A stretch of DNA of 60,015 bases from Clostridium sp. C8-1-8 (GCF_009928445.1 NZ_JAABNO010000031.1:1-60015); one strand, 5' to 3'. Counted from the first letter of the stretch, positions 16,155 to 25,830 are shown. Notes: generated by a model not told the origin, from the letters alone. A program made the numbers and translations.

Positions 16155-18902
16155 ATGGTAGAAAAAATAAAAAGTTCAGCATGGAATTTCATTGGAGAAA
16201 ATGGTGAATTTGTGTTGGACAACCCACACAAAACTAATGGTTTATATTTTCCACTAGCAAATGAAAATGGAATGATGAGTTCAATAACCCCATTACTAGC
16301 AGGAGATATTAAGGTAAATCAGAATGCCTTTCTAATGGAACCAACATCAATAAGAAATTTAAATTTTTCATCAACCTCAAGAAACTTTTGGCTAAGTTTT
16401 AATGAAGGTACTTCCTGGTCAGCAGCAGGAAACTCTTCTGCTCAAATGAAGCTTAGCTTCCAGGAGGATAGTGAAGAAACTGTAAGATTACATGGTGGAT
16501 TTCTATGGCAAAAGGTTGTAAGAGAAAATAAAACCCTTGGTGTAAACGCAGAGATAACAAGCTTTGTGCCTGTTAGGAAGCATAATGTTGAATTGATGAA
16601 AGTAACAATAAAAAATATTAAGGCAGAAAAAATAAGCTTTACTCCTACTGCTGCTATACCGATTTACGGACGCTCTGCGGATAATATAAGGGACCATAGA
16701 CATGTCACCTCTTTGCTTCATAGAATATATACAAATGAATACGGAGTTGTTGTTACACCGACTCTAACTTTTGATGAAAGAGGACATAAAATTAATACAC
16801 TGTCTTATTCTGTTCAGGCAGTGCAAGAAGATGGAAAGGAGCCCGTTGGATTCTTTCCAGTAGAAGAAGAATTTATAGGAGAAGGAGGCAGCCTTCAATG
16901 GCCCGAGGCTGTTGTAAGGAATCTGACAAGCTACTGTAAAAAAGGAGCTAATATAAACGGATACGAAGCAATAGGAGCAATAAGATTTGAGGAATGTGAA
17001 CTTAAACCTGGAGAGAGCACTTCATATATAGTAATTATGGGTATTAGTGAAAAAGACTCTGACTTACAAAAATTTATAGATGCATATGGCAGCGTAACTA
17101 AGTTTGATAGTGAACTAGATAATAATAAAGCTTACTGGGATAGAAAGTTATCCAATCTTAAATTTGAATCTTCTAATGAAGCCTTTGATTCATGGATGAA
17201 ATGGGTAGAGATACAACCTATTATGAGAAGAATATATGGATGTTCTTTTCTTCCTCATCATGACTATGGAAGAGGGGGAAGAGGTTGGAGAGATCTATGG
17301 CAGGATTGCTTAGCACTATTGGTTCTTGAACCAGAACCGGTAAGAGAGCTGCTTTACAATAATTATTGTGGAGTAAGAGTCGATGGTACCAATGCCACTA
17401 TCATTGGAACAAAAGCAGGAGAATTTATTGCAGATAGAAACAATATATCTAGAACTTGGATGGACCATGGAGTATGGCCATTCATAACTACAAAGTTGTA
17501 TCTAGATTTGAGTGGAGACTTAGAATTTTTACTTGAGGAACAAGAGTATTTCAAAGATAAGCAATGCTTCCGTTCAAAAGCTATAGATCATGAATGGGAA
17601 GAGAGCTATGGAAATAAGCAGAAAGATAATTCAGGTGAACTCTACAAAGGTAGTATCCTTGAACATATATTAATTCAGCACTTAACCGCTTTTTACAATG
17701 TGGGCGAGCATAATAATATAAGATTGGAAGGTGCTGATTGGAACGATGCTTTTGATATGGCAGAGGAAAAAGGAGAAAGTGTTACCTTCACTGCTTTATA
17801 TGGAAGTAACCTTATGGACTTAAGTGAATTGTTATTAAGTCTAAAGGACAATCTGAAAATAAAATCCATAGTAATAGCTAAGGAAATGTCAATTTTAATA
17901 GATACTATTAATGAATTAATAAATTATAATTCGGTGACTGAGAAAAATAAGTTGTTAATGAAGTATCTAGAGCTTTGCTCCCATAATGTATCAGGAGAAA
18001 AAGTAAAGATTAGTATAGATGAACTATCCTTGGATATTAAAAGAAAAGCTATATGGATAATGGAGCATATCAAAAAGAATGAATTAGTAAGTAATTCTGA
18101 AGGTTTTCAATGGTTCAATGGTTATTATGATAATGACGGCAAAGCATTAGAAGGCGAATTTCAAACAGGAACAAGGATGACTTTAACTGGTCAAGTGTTC
18201 CCGATAATGAGTGGTGCTGCTGATAAAGAGCAGGTGGAAAAGGTTGTTGCAGCGGTAAATAGATATTTGAAGGATCCAAGTGTTGGTGGTATAAGATTAA
18301 ACACTGACTTTAAAGAAGTTAAATTGAACATGGGGAGAGGCTTTGGTTTCGCCTATGGACATAAAGAAAATGGGGCTATGTTCAGTCATATGACAATAAT
18401 GTATATAAATGCTCTTTACAAAAGAGGCTTTGTAAAGGAAGGCTTTGAAATAATAGACATGATATATAACCACTGTACTAACTTTGAAAAGAGTAGGATA
18501 TTGCCAGGTATACCTGAGTACATCAATGAAAACGGAAGAGGAATGTATCATTATCTTACTGGTGCAGCAAGCTGGCTATTGCTTACAATGATTAATGAGG
18601 TATATGGTATAAAAGGTTTAATAGGAGATCTTATGCTGCAGCCTAAACTAGTTAAAGCTCAATTTGATAGTAGCTTTAGTGCATCAGCTTTTACAGTATT
18701 TAGTGGTAAGAAGATACACGTAAATTATAAGAACCAAGATGGGTTAGAGTATGGTGAGTATAGAATAGGTGGAGCTACATTAGATGGAAGTGCTTTAGAG
18801 CTTAAGCTAGTTGATGGATCACTTATTGTGGATAAAAAGATTGTAGATGAACTTCCTATAGATGAAGAACATGAATTAGTTGTACAACTAGTTGGAGTCT
18901 AA
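16155..18902 (+). CDS. GH94-type glycoside phosphorylase, probably laminaribiose/beta-1,3-oligoglucan
   Basis: This 915-aa cytoplasmic enzyme has no signal peptide. The N-terminal beta-sandwich opens with ENGEFVLDNPHKTNGLYFPLANENGMMSSITPLL. The (alpha/alpha)6 barrel carries RGWRDLWQDCLALL and the GADWND segment (residues 526-531; Asp528 and Asp531) that holds the general acid of GH94. Phosphorylases of this family split beta-glucosides with phosphate to a sugar 1-phosphate. Length and the GH16 neighbour point to laminaribiose or beta-1,3-oligoglucan rather than cellobiose, but specificity cannot be read from sequence, and related families GH149/GH161 remain possible. The start is ATG 16155 with GGAGGG at 16145-16150; an in-frame TTG at 16143 overlaps that site and is rejected. 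Confidence 0.88.
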   Translation: MVEKIKSSAWNFIGENGEFVLDNPHKTNGLYFPLANENGMMSSITPLLAGDIKVNQNAFLMEPTSIRNLNFSSTSRNFWLSFNEGTSWSAAGNSSAQMKLSFQEDSEETVRLHGGFLWQKVVRENKTLGVNAEITSFVPVRKHNVELMKVTIKNIKAEKISFTPTAAIPIYGRSADNIRDHRHVTSLLHRIYTNEYGVVVTPTLTFDERGHKINTLSYSVQAVQEDGKEPVGFFPVEEEFIGEGGSLQWPEAVVRNLTSYCKKGANINGYEAIGAIRFEECELKPGESTSYIVIMGISEKDSDLQKFIDAYGSVTKFDSELDNNKAYWDRKLSNLKFESSNEAFDSWMKWVEIQPIMRRIYGCSFLPHHDYGRGGRGWRDLWQDCLALLVLEPEPVRELLYNNYCGVRVDGTNATIIGTKAGEFIADRNNISRTWMDHGVWPFITTKLYLDLSGDLEFLLEEQEYFKDKQCFRSKAIDHEWEESYGNKQKDNSGELYKGSILEHILIQHLTAFYNVGEHNNIRLEGADWNDAFDMAEEKGESVTFTALYGSNLMDLSELLLSLKDNLKIKSIVIAKEMSILIDTINELINYNSVTEKNKLLMKYLELCSHNVSGEKVKISIDELSLDIKRKAIWIMEHIKKNELVSNSEGFQWFNGYYDNDGKALEGEFQTGTRMTLTGQVFPIMSGAADKEQVEKVVAAVNRYLKDPSVGGIRLNTDFKEVKLNMGRGFGFAYGHKENGAMFSHMTIMYINALYKRGFVKEGFEIIDMIYNHCTNFEKSRILPGIPEYINENGRGMYHYLTGAASWLLLTMINEVYGIKGLIGDLMLQPKLVKAQFDSSFSASAFTVFSGKKIHVNYKNQDGLEYGEYRIGGATLDGSALELKLVDGSLIVDKKIVDELPIDEEHELVVQLVGV

Positions 18903-18970
18903 TAGAATAAATCAAGTGTAATACTATAACGAAGCTTTCTATAAGTATAAAAAGTGATTTTGAAAACATG

Positions 18971-18999
18971 TTGACGGTTACAAAATAAAGAAATATAAT
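18971..18999 (+). promoter_or_regulatory. sigmaA-type promoter before the AraC-GH39 gene
   Basis: TTGACG (18971-18976), a 17-bp spacer, then TATAAT (18994-18999). The predicted start is near 19006, about 258 bp ahead of the gene, leaving a long leader that contains a terminator. Confidence 0.75.
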
Positions 19000-19062
19000 C
19001 ATATTGTAAGTGTATATGGAAAAAAGTGTAAAGTGATGGATTGTAACTGATTTTTTCAGGCT

Positions 19063-19122
19063 AGACCTTCATTAGTAAGAAATAGGGTAAAACCTAATAG
19101 CTTATTAATAAAGGTCTTTTTT
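19063..19122 (+). terminator. strong hairpin terminator inside the leader
   Basis: A 24-nt arm beginning AGACCTTCATTAGTAAG (19063-19086) pairs almost fully with CCTAATAG...AAGGTCT (19093-19117), followed by TTTTTT. It lies between a good promoter (18971) and the AraC-GH39 start (19264). It could end the GH94 transcript, attenuate the regulator gene or end a ~115-nt small RNA. Confidence 0.85.
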
Positions 19123-19263
19123 ACTGTTAAGGGAGATTAAATTTTCTTGCTAACTAAATCTAGTTATCTAGGAAAGTTTGAATAGATATTTTGAGCAAAC
19201 AGTAAAAATACAGCTTGGTAACTGTTTGATATTTAGTTATTTAAGGTTATAGGAGGTTTGTTT

Positions 19264-21723
19264 ATGAGATGCTATAACGAGGTTATAAACACAATTGGGG
19301 AAATGCCAGTGAGGATATGTATTGAAAGCATAGAAGAATTAAGTTATGGTTGTAATCCGAGTATTACTTTGATATTTGTTATAAAAGGGGAAATAACTCT
19401 AAAAAAGGGGGACAAGCTATATACATTAAAAGAAGAGGATATTATATTAATAAATCCTAATACAATGTATAGCATATTAGGTTTAAATTCTAATCAAGTT
19501 TATATTTTAAAATTAGATAATAAATACTTTGATACTTATTATAATAATTTTAGTAATTTAATATTTGAATTAAATTCAACTGAGATAAAAGAACAATATG
19601 TTGATGCCTATGATTATATAAAGAACTTAATGATTAAGCTTTTGCAAATATCTCTTAACAAGAAAAATGGATATTTATTAATAGCAAAGCATTTGACTAT
19701 ACAAATTGTAATAGTTCTATTAAATAATTTTACTGTACTGAATGAAGTGAGCTGCTGCTCTGAAAAAGAATATGACGAAAGAATAGACAATATAATAAAG
19801 TTTGTATTGGAACATTATAAAGAAAAAATAAGTTTAGAGGATATAGCAAAAAAATTTCATCTTAATAAACAATATATTTCAAGGTATTTTTCCAGGCAGA
19901 TGGGCATTACTTTAAACAATTTTATAAGTAAGATAAGGCTGGAAGAATCTATAAATGATTTGAGAAATTATGATAAGAAAATTACCTATATAGCTTTAGA
20001 AAATGGATTTCCTAATCTTAAATCATACTTTAAAGCCTTTAAGGATGCTTACAATATGACACCTTCAAAGTATAGAAGTACTTATTTGAAGCAGGCTGAT
20101 GCCAATATAATAGATCTTAAAGATTTAGAAGCTAACATGAAAGATATGATAAGTGCTGAAAATCTCCAGCTAAAACTTATGAATCAGGAAGATGGGTGCT
20201 ATATAATAGACTGCAGTGTGGCAGAAAAAAGCTTAAATCAAAAATGGAGAAAGCTTTTAGCTTTTGGAAGAGCGGCAGAGGGAATGAGGGAGGAACTAAG
20301 AAATCAATTGAGATTAATTCAAAAAGAAATTCCTTTTCAGTATGTAAGGTTTCATGGAATACTATCCGATGAGATGATGGTTTATAGTGAAGATTGGGAA
20401 GGGAGAATAGAATATAATTTTACTTATGTTGATGAGTTAATAGATTTCTTGTTACAAATCAAGCTAAAGCCTTTTCTTGAGCTTGGCTACATGCCAGAGC
20501 AGCTTGCTTCAGAAAAGAAGTATATATTTGCGTGGAGAGCCAATATAAGTTATCCCAAGAGCATGAAGAAGTGGAGCGAATTGATAGAAAGCTTTGTACA
20601 GCACGTTATAGAGAGGTATGGAGTTAATGAAGTAAAAACTTGGTATTTTCAGATTTGTGACCAATGGGAATACTTTAATGAAAACCAACTAAAATATTTT
20701 GATTTCTTCAAAGAAACTTATAATAGTGTGAAAAAGGTGGAAGCAGGGTTACTTGTTGGAGGAACCTTTGACGAAAGCCTGCTAGAACAGTTTAGTATAC
20801 TTAATGAAAAATATAATATTGTATTAGATTTTATTGCGTTTAGAGCTTATTCTATAATGCCTACAGGAAATTTAAGTGGTATAGAGAATATCAATAGGTT
20901 TAGCAAAAAGTCAGATAATAAGTTAATACTTCAGGATACAATAGACTATTGTACTTATACTAATGAGAACTTTATTAGTGAAACCATAGATGATTTTTTG
21001 GATAGAATAGGTAAGTATAGACTTGAAGTGAAAGAGGTGTTTATCTCTGAGTGGAATACAACTCCCAGTCAAAAGGATCTACTTCATGATACATGCTTTA
21101 AAGCTGCTTTCTTTGCAAAGAATGTAATAGCTAATTATGATAAAGTTCATGGAATGGCATACTGGTCTTTTAGTGATATATTTGAGGAAAGTAAAGCTAG
21201 TAACTATAGTTTTCACGGAGGTTTAGGCTTTATAACTAACAATACAATTAAAAAGCCTGTTTATCATGTATATGAATTGATGAATAGATTAGAAGGAAAT
21301 ATAGTGACGAAAGAGGAAGATTACATTGTTACCAAAAGTGAAAATGGTAAGGTTCAAATTTTAGCTTATAATTACTGTCATTTTATTGAGGAGACAAAGA
21401 AATGTCATTCAACTGATATAAGCATAAAGGAAAGATATCAGGTTTTTGATGAGCGAAGTAAAAGCATAAGTTTCATTATTAGAGGATTAGCTGGAAAAGC
21501 AGTTGAGAGGATATACAGAATAAATAAGAAAAATGGCTCTGCATATGATCAGTGGTTAACAATAGGTGCACCAAGGTATTTGTCTGGAGATGAGATTAAC
21601 TATATTAAGGGGAAATCAATATTTGGATATGAAATGAAGGAAATAAGCATTGAGGGGGACTTTGTCATAAACGAGATAATGGAGCCCCATGAAGTTTTAC
21701 TGATTGAAATTATTCCTAAATAA
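19264..21723 (+). CDS. AraC-type regulator fused to a GH39-like domain
   Basis: This 819-aa protein has three parts. Residues ~1-160 form a cupin-like sensor (VIKGEITLKKGDKLYTLKEEDIILINPN). Residues ~175-280 are the AraC double helix-turn-helix (EDIAKKFHLNKQYISRYFSRQMG...NLKSYFKAFKDAYNMTPSKYR). From ~340 to the end is a GH39 (beta-xylosidase XynB-like) barrel. The nucleophile motif is kept (Glu596 in ISEWN). The acid/base site, normally WNEP, reads CDQW here, with Gln467 in place of the glutamate, so hydrolysis is unlikely. The barrel probably binds a sugar and controls the DNA-binding part. ATG 19264 is chosen because AGGAGG is at 19251-19256. Its likely targets are the neighbouring glycan genes (inference). 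Confidence 0.88.
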   Translation: MRCYNEVINTIGEMPVRICIESIEELSYGCNPSITLIFVIKGEITLKKGDKLYTLKEEDIILINPNTMYSILGLNSNQVYILKLDNKYFDTYYNNFSNLIFELNSTEIKEQYVDAYDYIKNLMIKLLQISLNKKNGYLLIAKHLTIQIVIVLLNNFTVLNEVSCCSEKEYDERIDNIIKFVLEHYKEKISLEDIAKKFHLNKQYISRYFSRQMGITLNNFISKIRLEESINDLRNYDKKITYIALENGFPNLKSYFKAFKDAYNMTPSKYRSTYLKQADANIIDLKDLEANMKDMISAENLQLKLMNQEDGCYIIDCSVAEKSLNQKWRKLLAFGRAAEGMREELRNQLRLIQKEIPFQYVRFHGILSDEMMVYSEDWEGRIEYNFTYVDELIDFLLQIKLKPFLELGYMPEQLASEKKYIFAWRANISYPKSMKKWSELIESFVQHVIERYGVNEVKTWYFQICDQWEYFNENQLKYFDFFKETYNSVKKVEAGLLVGGTFDESLLEQFSILNEKYNIVLDFIAFRAYSIMPTGNLSGIENINRFSKKSDNKLILQDTIDYCTYTNENFISETIDDFLDRIGKYRLEVKEVFISEWNTTPSQKDLLHDTCFKAAFFAKNVIANYDKVHGMAYWSFSDIFEESKASNYSFHGGLGFITNNTIKKPVYHVYELMNRLEGNIVTKEEDYIVTKSENGKVQILAYNYCHFIEETKKCHSTDISIKERYQVFDERSKSISFIIRGLAGKAVERIYRINKKNGSAYDQWLTIGAPRYLSGDEINYIKGKSIFGYEMKEISIEGDFVINEIMEPHEVLLIEIIPK

Positions 21724-21745
21724 CTGTAAATAAATATAATGATTA

Positions 21746-21778
21746 AGTAGTATACGAGTTGTTGTATACTATTTTTTT
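21746..21778 (+). terminator. intrinsic terminator
   Basis: TAGTATAC (21748-21755) pairs with GTATACTA (21764-21771), followed by a run of seven T. The rest of the 350-bp gap to the sortase gene shows no gene. A TTGACT at 21879 has no well-spaced -10. Confidence 0.8.
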
Positions 21779-22073
21779 ACTTCTAGGAAACTATAAAAGT
21801 TTTGCTAGCTAAAACTATCAAGATCAGAGGATTAGAATAGGTTAAGAGGATACGCAGATAATATAACTATTCCATTTTTTGACTTTGATTTATGAGTACT
21901 TTTTATAAAACGGTGTATAAGTTATAAATGAGTCAAAATATAATAATAAATTTATATGTAAAAAACTACAAATGGAAAGCTTTACAATTATTGAAAATGT
22001 ATAATTAAATCACTGATTAGACAGAAGAAAATTAAATTCAGAAGATAATTTAAAAATCAAATCGGAGATTTAT

Positions 22074-22895
22074 ATGTTTAATATTAAAAGCAAAACTAAT
22101 CATGAGAAGAGTAGAGATGAGGAACTAGCCGGGAATACTGTATTTTTAAAGTTCTTAAGAAGAATAATGCTAGCAATATGTGCAGGTGTTTTCTTATATA
22201 GTGGGTATAGCCTGTATGTTATTGGAAGCGAATATAAGACAGGTACAGAAGAATATAAGGACTTACAAAGATATATTAAAAAGTCTCAAAATGAAAATAT
22301 ATTGGACAACAATGCAAAAATAGGCTTTAACAAGCTTAAAGTAATAAATAGCGATGTTGTGGGGTGGATATGTTTTGACAATATAGCAATTAACTATCCT
22401 ATTGTGAAAGGCACAAATAATGATTTTTATTTGAAGCATACCTTCAAAAAGGAGGAAAACAAAGCAGGAAGTATTTTTATGGATTATGAAAACAATAGCC
22501 AGTTTAAGGATGTACATACCATAATATATGGTCATAATCTGAAGAATTCATCCATGTTTAGTGCTTTAATGAAGTATAAAAATAGAGATTTTTTTGTGTC
22601 CAACCCATGCTTTCGAATTTATACTCCTAATGAAACTTTAAAATGTGATATCTTCTCTTGTTATATTACAGAAGGTAGTAGCGATAGCTACGATAGAACT
22701 TTTAGTTCGAGAGATAAATATGAAAATTTCTTAAAAGAGTTAAGGAAAAAGTCTCTTTATGATACTGGAGTAGGAGTAACCGCAGATGATACTATATTGA
22801 GTTTGTCTACATGCACCAATACAAATAAAGATAGCAGAATAATTGTACATGCTAAGGTTTTGAAAGAGAAGTTCAGTGATTATACCAAATATTAA
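22074..22895 (+). CDS. srtB: class B sortase
   Basis: This 273-aa protein has one membrane anchor (residues ~27-50) and an extracellular sortase domain. The catalytic triad is visible: His154 in YGHNLKNSSMF, Cys247 in LSLSTCTN and Arg255 in DSRIIVHAK. The TLxTC-type cysteine site appears as LSTC. The family B signature includes VVGWICFDNIAINYPIVKGTNNDFYLKHTF and the extra helix before the cysteine. Sortases cleave a wall-sorting signal between Thr and Gly and link the protein to the cell wall or peptidoglycan. The next gene, 75 bp downstream, ends in SPQTGD. Clostridioides difficile SrtB is known to use (S/P)PxTG-type signals, so the two genes very likely form an enzyme-substrate pair. CGGAG precedes ATG 22074. 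Confidence 0.93.
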   Translation: MFNIKSKTNHEKSRDEELAGNTVFLKFLRRIMLAICAGVFLYSGYSLYVIGSEYKTGTEEYKDLQRYIKKSQNENILDNNAKIGFNKLKVINSDVVGWICFDNIAINYPIVKGTNNDFYLKHTFKKEENKAGSIFMDYENNSQFKDVHTIIYGHNLKNSSMFSALMKYKNRDFFVSNPCFRIYTPNETLKCDIFSCYITEGSSDSYDRTFSSRDKYENFLKELRKKSLYDTGVGVTADDTILSLSTCTNTNKDSRIIVHAKVLKEKFSDYTKY

Positions 22896-22970
22896 ATTAG
22901 TACTTTATTGTCATCAATATAGATTTTAAAGTAAAAAATGGCTAGAAAGCCTGTGATATGGGGGGTAAAA

Positions 22971-25751
22971 ATGGCAAGTATATTTAGAAGAGGTGGAAAG
23001 CTAGTGTTAGCAGTTGTATTAGCTAGTACTATGGCATTTTCTACAACGAAAAATGTTTATGCTCAAGAAATAGAACAATCAACATCTTATCGTACAGTTA
23101 CAGAAGTATTTGACTGGGGACCAGCAACAACTAAGGTAATAGTTGACTTAGGTAAAAAAGTGGACAAAGGTTCAGTGAATACAGATACTTTTAGAGTACA
23201 TGTGGCTAGAGCTGAAAATAGAACCAATACTACTATATTAGGGGATAAGGAAGGAGATCGTAAGATTACAAAAGTTTATGTCTCTGATAAAGATGGCAAT
23301 GCAGTAGCCAGTGGAGATTATGTAGTTATAGAGATGGAGGTTGGGCCAGATGTATCTATAGCTTCACCAATTAACTACAGTTTAACTACTAGCTTTAATG
23401 GATGGGTTAAATGTGATTATACCATAGCTCAGCAAAAAGATATTTCATCAGAATCAGGAACAATATCAGGATTAGTTATCAACACATATGCTGGAGATAT
23501 TAAACCAATTGTGGATAATTTTAAGCTTGCACAAGCAACCTATGACAATGTTACCTTGAAGTATTCAAATTATGCACCAACAAAGGATAACGCCAAACAT
23601 CCTTTAGTTGTATGGCTTCATGGTGCTGGAGAAGGTGGAACAGATGGTTTACTTCCAATTATGGGAAACAAGGCAGATAACTTTGCATCTAAGGAAGTGC
23701 AAGCTTATTTTGGAGGAGCTTATGTTTTAGCGCCACAAACTCCAACTTTCTGGATGGATGGTGTTAATGGATTTGGAGATGGAACTTCAAAATATGAAAA
23801 TGCACTTATGTCTCTCATTAAAGATTATGTTGCAAATAACAGAGATATTGATACAAGCAGAATTTACATCGGAGGAGATTCAAATGGTGGATATATGACA
23901 ATGCTTATGGCAAGAGATTATACAGATTATTTTGCAGCGGCATTTCCAACATGTGAAGCTTTAAAGGATACCTTAATAAAGGATTCTGATATTGAAAAGA
24001 TGAAGAATATACCAATATGGTTTACTGCAGCTAAAACTGATACAACAGTACCAGTAAATGATTATGTAGTCCCAACCTATAATCGTTTAGTAAAGGCAGG
24101 AGCTAAAAATGTTCATTTATCATTATTTGATAATGTAGTTGATACAACAGGCATATATAAAAAAGCAGATGGATCACCATATGAATATATGGGGCACTGG
24201 TCATGGATATATGTTTACAATAATCAATGCATGGATACAATAAACGGAAAAAGGACAACGATAATGGAGTGGTTAGCTGCCCAAGCTAAGGTACAGCCAA
24301 CAAATTATACTACAGTTACAGAAGTAGAGGATTGGAGACCAGCTATTACTAAAGTAATCGTTAACTTAGGCCAAAAGGTAGATCAAGGGTTGATAGCTAC
24401 GGACACTTTTAAGGTTCATGTTCTAAGAACTGAGAATAGACCCAATACTCAGATATCAGGAGTTAGTGAGGGAGAGCGTAAGGTTGTAAGAGCATATGTA
24501 TCTGATAAGGATGGAAATTCAGTACCTAGTGGAAACTATGCGGTTCTTGAGATGGAAATAGGACCTGATATATCATTAGGTTCACCAATAAACTATAGTG
24601 TGACCTCTGGATTAAATGGGTGGATAACTTCCAATTACACAATAACTCAACAAAGAGATATTACTACCAATAATCAAATAATAAGGGGGTTAGTTGGAAA
24701 TGTATTTGCTGGAGGAACCAATGGCCTTCTAGACAAGTTCACAACTTCTCAAGCAACCTATACTAATGTTACTCTTCACTATTCAAGCTTCGCACCATCA
24801 AAAGACAATAAAAAGCACCCCTTGATAATATGGTTACATGGTGGCGGAGAGGGTGGAACTGACGGTATTATGCCTATAGCTGGTAATAAAGCAGTGAACT
24901 TTGCTTCTAATGATCTTCAAGCTTATTTTAATGGAGCATATGTTTTAGCACCTCAGGCTCCAACTTACTGGATGGATGGTATTAACGGAAAAGCGGATGG
25001 AACTTCTAAGTATGAAGCAGCGCTTATGTCATTAATTAAGGAATATGTTGCAAACAATCCAGATATAGATACTAGCAAAATATATATCGGAGGAGACTCC
25101 AACGGTGGATACATGACACTACTTATGGCAAGAGATTACACAGATTATTTCGCTGCGGCATTCCCAACCTGTGAGGGGCTTAAAGATACCTTAATATCTG
25201 ATTCGGATATACAAAAGTTAAAGAATCTACCAATATGGTTTACTGCTGCTAAGACTGATAATGTACTTCCTCCAGCTATTTATGCTGTACCAACTTATGA
25301 TCGTTTGATAAAGGCCGGAGCAAAAGATATTCATTTTTCTTTCTTTGATAAGGTTTTAGACACTACAGGTTTGTATAAGAAAGTTGATGGAACACCTTAC
25401 GAGTATAATGGGCACTGGTCTTGGATATATGTATATAATAACCAGTGTATAGATACAATCAGTGGAAAGAGTACAACAATAATGGAATGGTTGGCTTCTA
25501 AAGCAATAAGCAAGGCTACACCTATAATTCCAACGAATACAACAAATACAACAACTCAAAGTCCAACAACAAGTGTGCCAACACAGACACCAACAACCAA
25601 AACAACTCCGTCTTCAGCATCACAGAGTTCAGCAGCATTAAGCAGTACTGCATCACCACAAACTGGTGATACAGCGCCAATAGTTTTGTTATCAATATTA
25701 ATGCTAGCTTCATTGGTAGGTGGAGGAGTATTGCTTAGAAAAAAGCAATAA
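22971..25751 (+). CDS. wall-anchored tandem esterase (two alpha/beta-hydrolase units, SPQTG signal)
   Basis: This 926-aa exported protein has a signal peptide (residues ~1-32, ending VYAQ). Two copies of a ~406-residue unit follow. Each has an Ig-like front (TVTEV.DW.PA.TKVIV.LG) and an alpha/beta-hydrolase with KHPL..WLHG.GEGGTDG, the nucleophile elbow GGDSNGGYM (Ser304 and Ser710) and GHWSW (His409 and His815). The two units thus keep identical spacing of Ser and His. A Thr/Ser/Pro-rich spacer (~840-890) leads to the sorting signal SPQTGD (895-900), a hydrophobic stretch and RKKQ. It would be fixed to the wall by the upstream sortase and cut ester groups from polysaccharides or other esters; substrate unknown. 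ATG 22971 follows GGGGGT; the ATG at 22938 lacks a ribosome site. Confidence 0.88.
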   Translation: MASIFRRGGKLVLAVVLASTMAFSTTKNVYAQEIEQSTSYRTVTEVFDWGPATTKVIVDLGKKVDKGSVNTDTFRVHVARAENRTNTTILGDKEGDRKITKVYVSDKDGNAVASGDYVVIEMEVGPDVSIASPINYSLTTSFNGWVKCDYTIAQQKDISSESGTISGLVINTYAGDIKPIVDNFKLAQATYDNVTLKYSNYAPTKDNAKHPLVVWLHGAGEGGTDGLLPIMGNKADNFASKEVQAYFGGAYVLAPQTPTFWMDGVNGFGDGTSKYENALMSLIKDYVANNRDIDTSRIYIGGDSNGGYMTMLMARDYTDYFAAAFPTCEALKDTLIKDSDIEKMKNIPIWFTAAKTDTTVPVNDYVVPTYNRLVKAGAKNVHLSLFDNVVDTTGIYKKADGSPYEYMGHWSWIYVYNNQCMDTINGKRTTIMEWLAAQAKVQPTNYTTVTEVEDWRPAITKVIVNLGQKVDQGLIATDTFKVHVLRTENRPNTQISGVSEGERKVVRAYVSDKDGNSVPSGNYAVLEMEIGPDISLGSPINYSVTSGLNGWITSNYTITQQRDITTNNQIIRGLVGNVFAGGTNGLLDKFTTSQATYTNVTLHYSSFAPSKDNKKHPLIIWLHGGGEGGTDGIMPIAGNKAVNFASNDLQAYFNGAYVLAPQAPTYWMDGINGKADGTSKYEAALMSLIKEYVANNPDIDTSKIYIGGDSNGGYMTLLMARDYTDYFAAAFPTCEGLKDTLISDSDIQKLKNLPIWFTAAKTDNVLPPAIYAVPTYDRLIKAGAKDIHFSFFDKVLDTTGLYKKVDGTPYEYNGHWSWIYVYNNQCIDTISGKSTTIMEWLASKAISKATPIIPTNTTNTTTQSPTTSVPTQTPTTKTTPSSASQSSAALSSTASPQTGDTAPIVLLSILMLASLVGGGVLLRKKQ

Positions 25752-25786
25752 AGCAGAAATAAGAAACAATAGCTAAAAGAAAAATG

Positions 25787-25830
25787 GGACTTAGTATCAG
25801 CTATTAAAAAACTGATACTAAGTCCATATT
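25787..25830. terminator. bidirectional terminator
   Basis: GGACTTAGTATCAG (25787-25800) pairs perfectly with CTGATACTAAGTCC (25812-25825). It lies between two convergent genes, so it can serve both. Confidence 0.85.
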
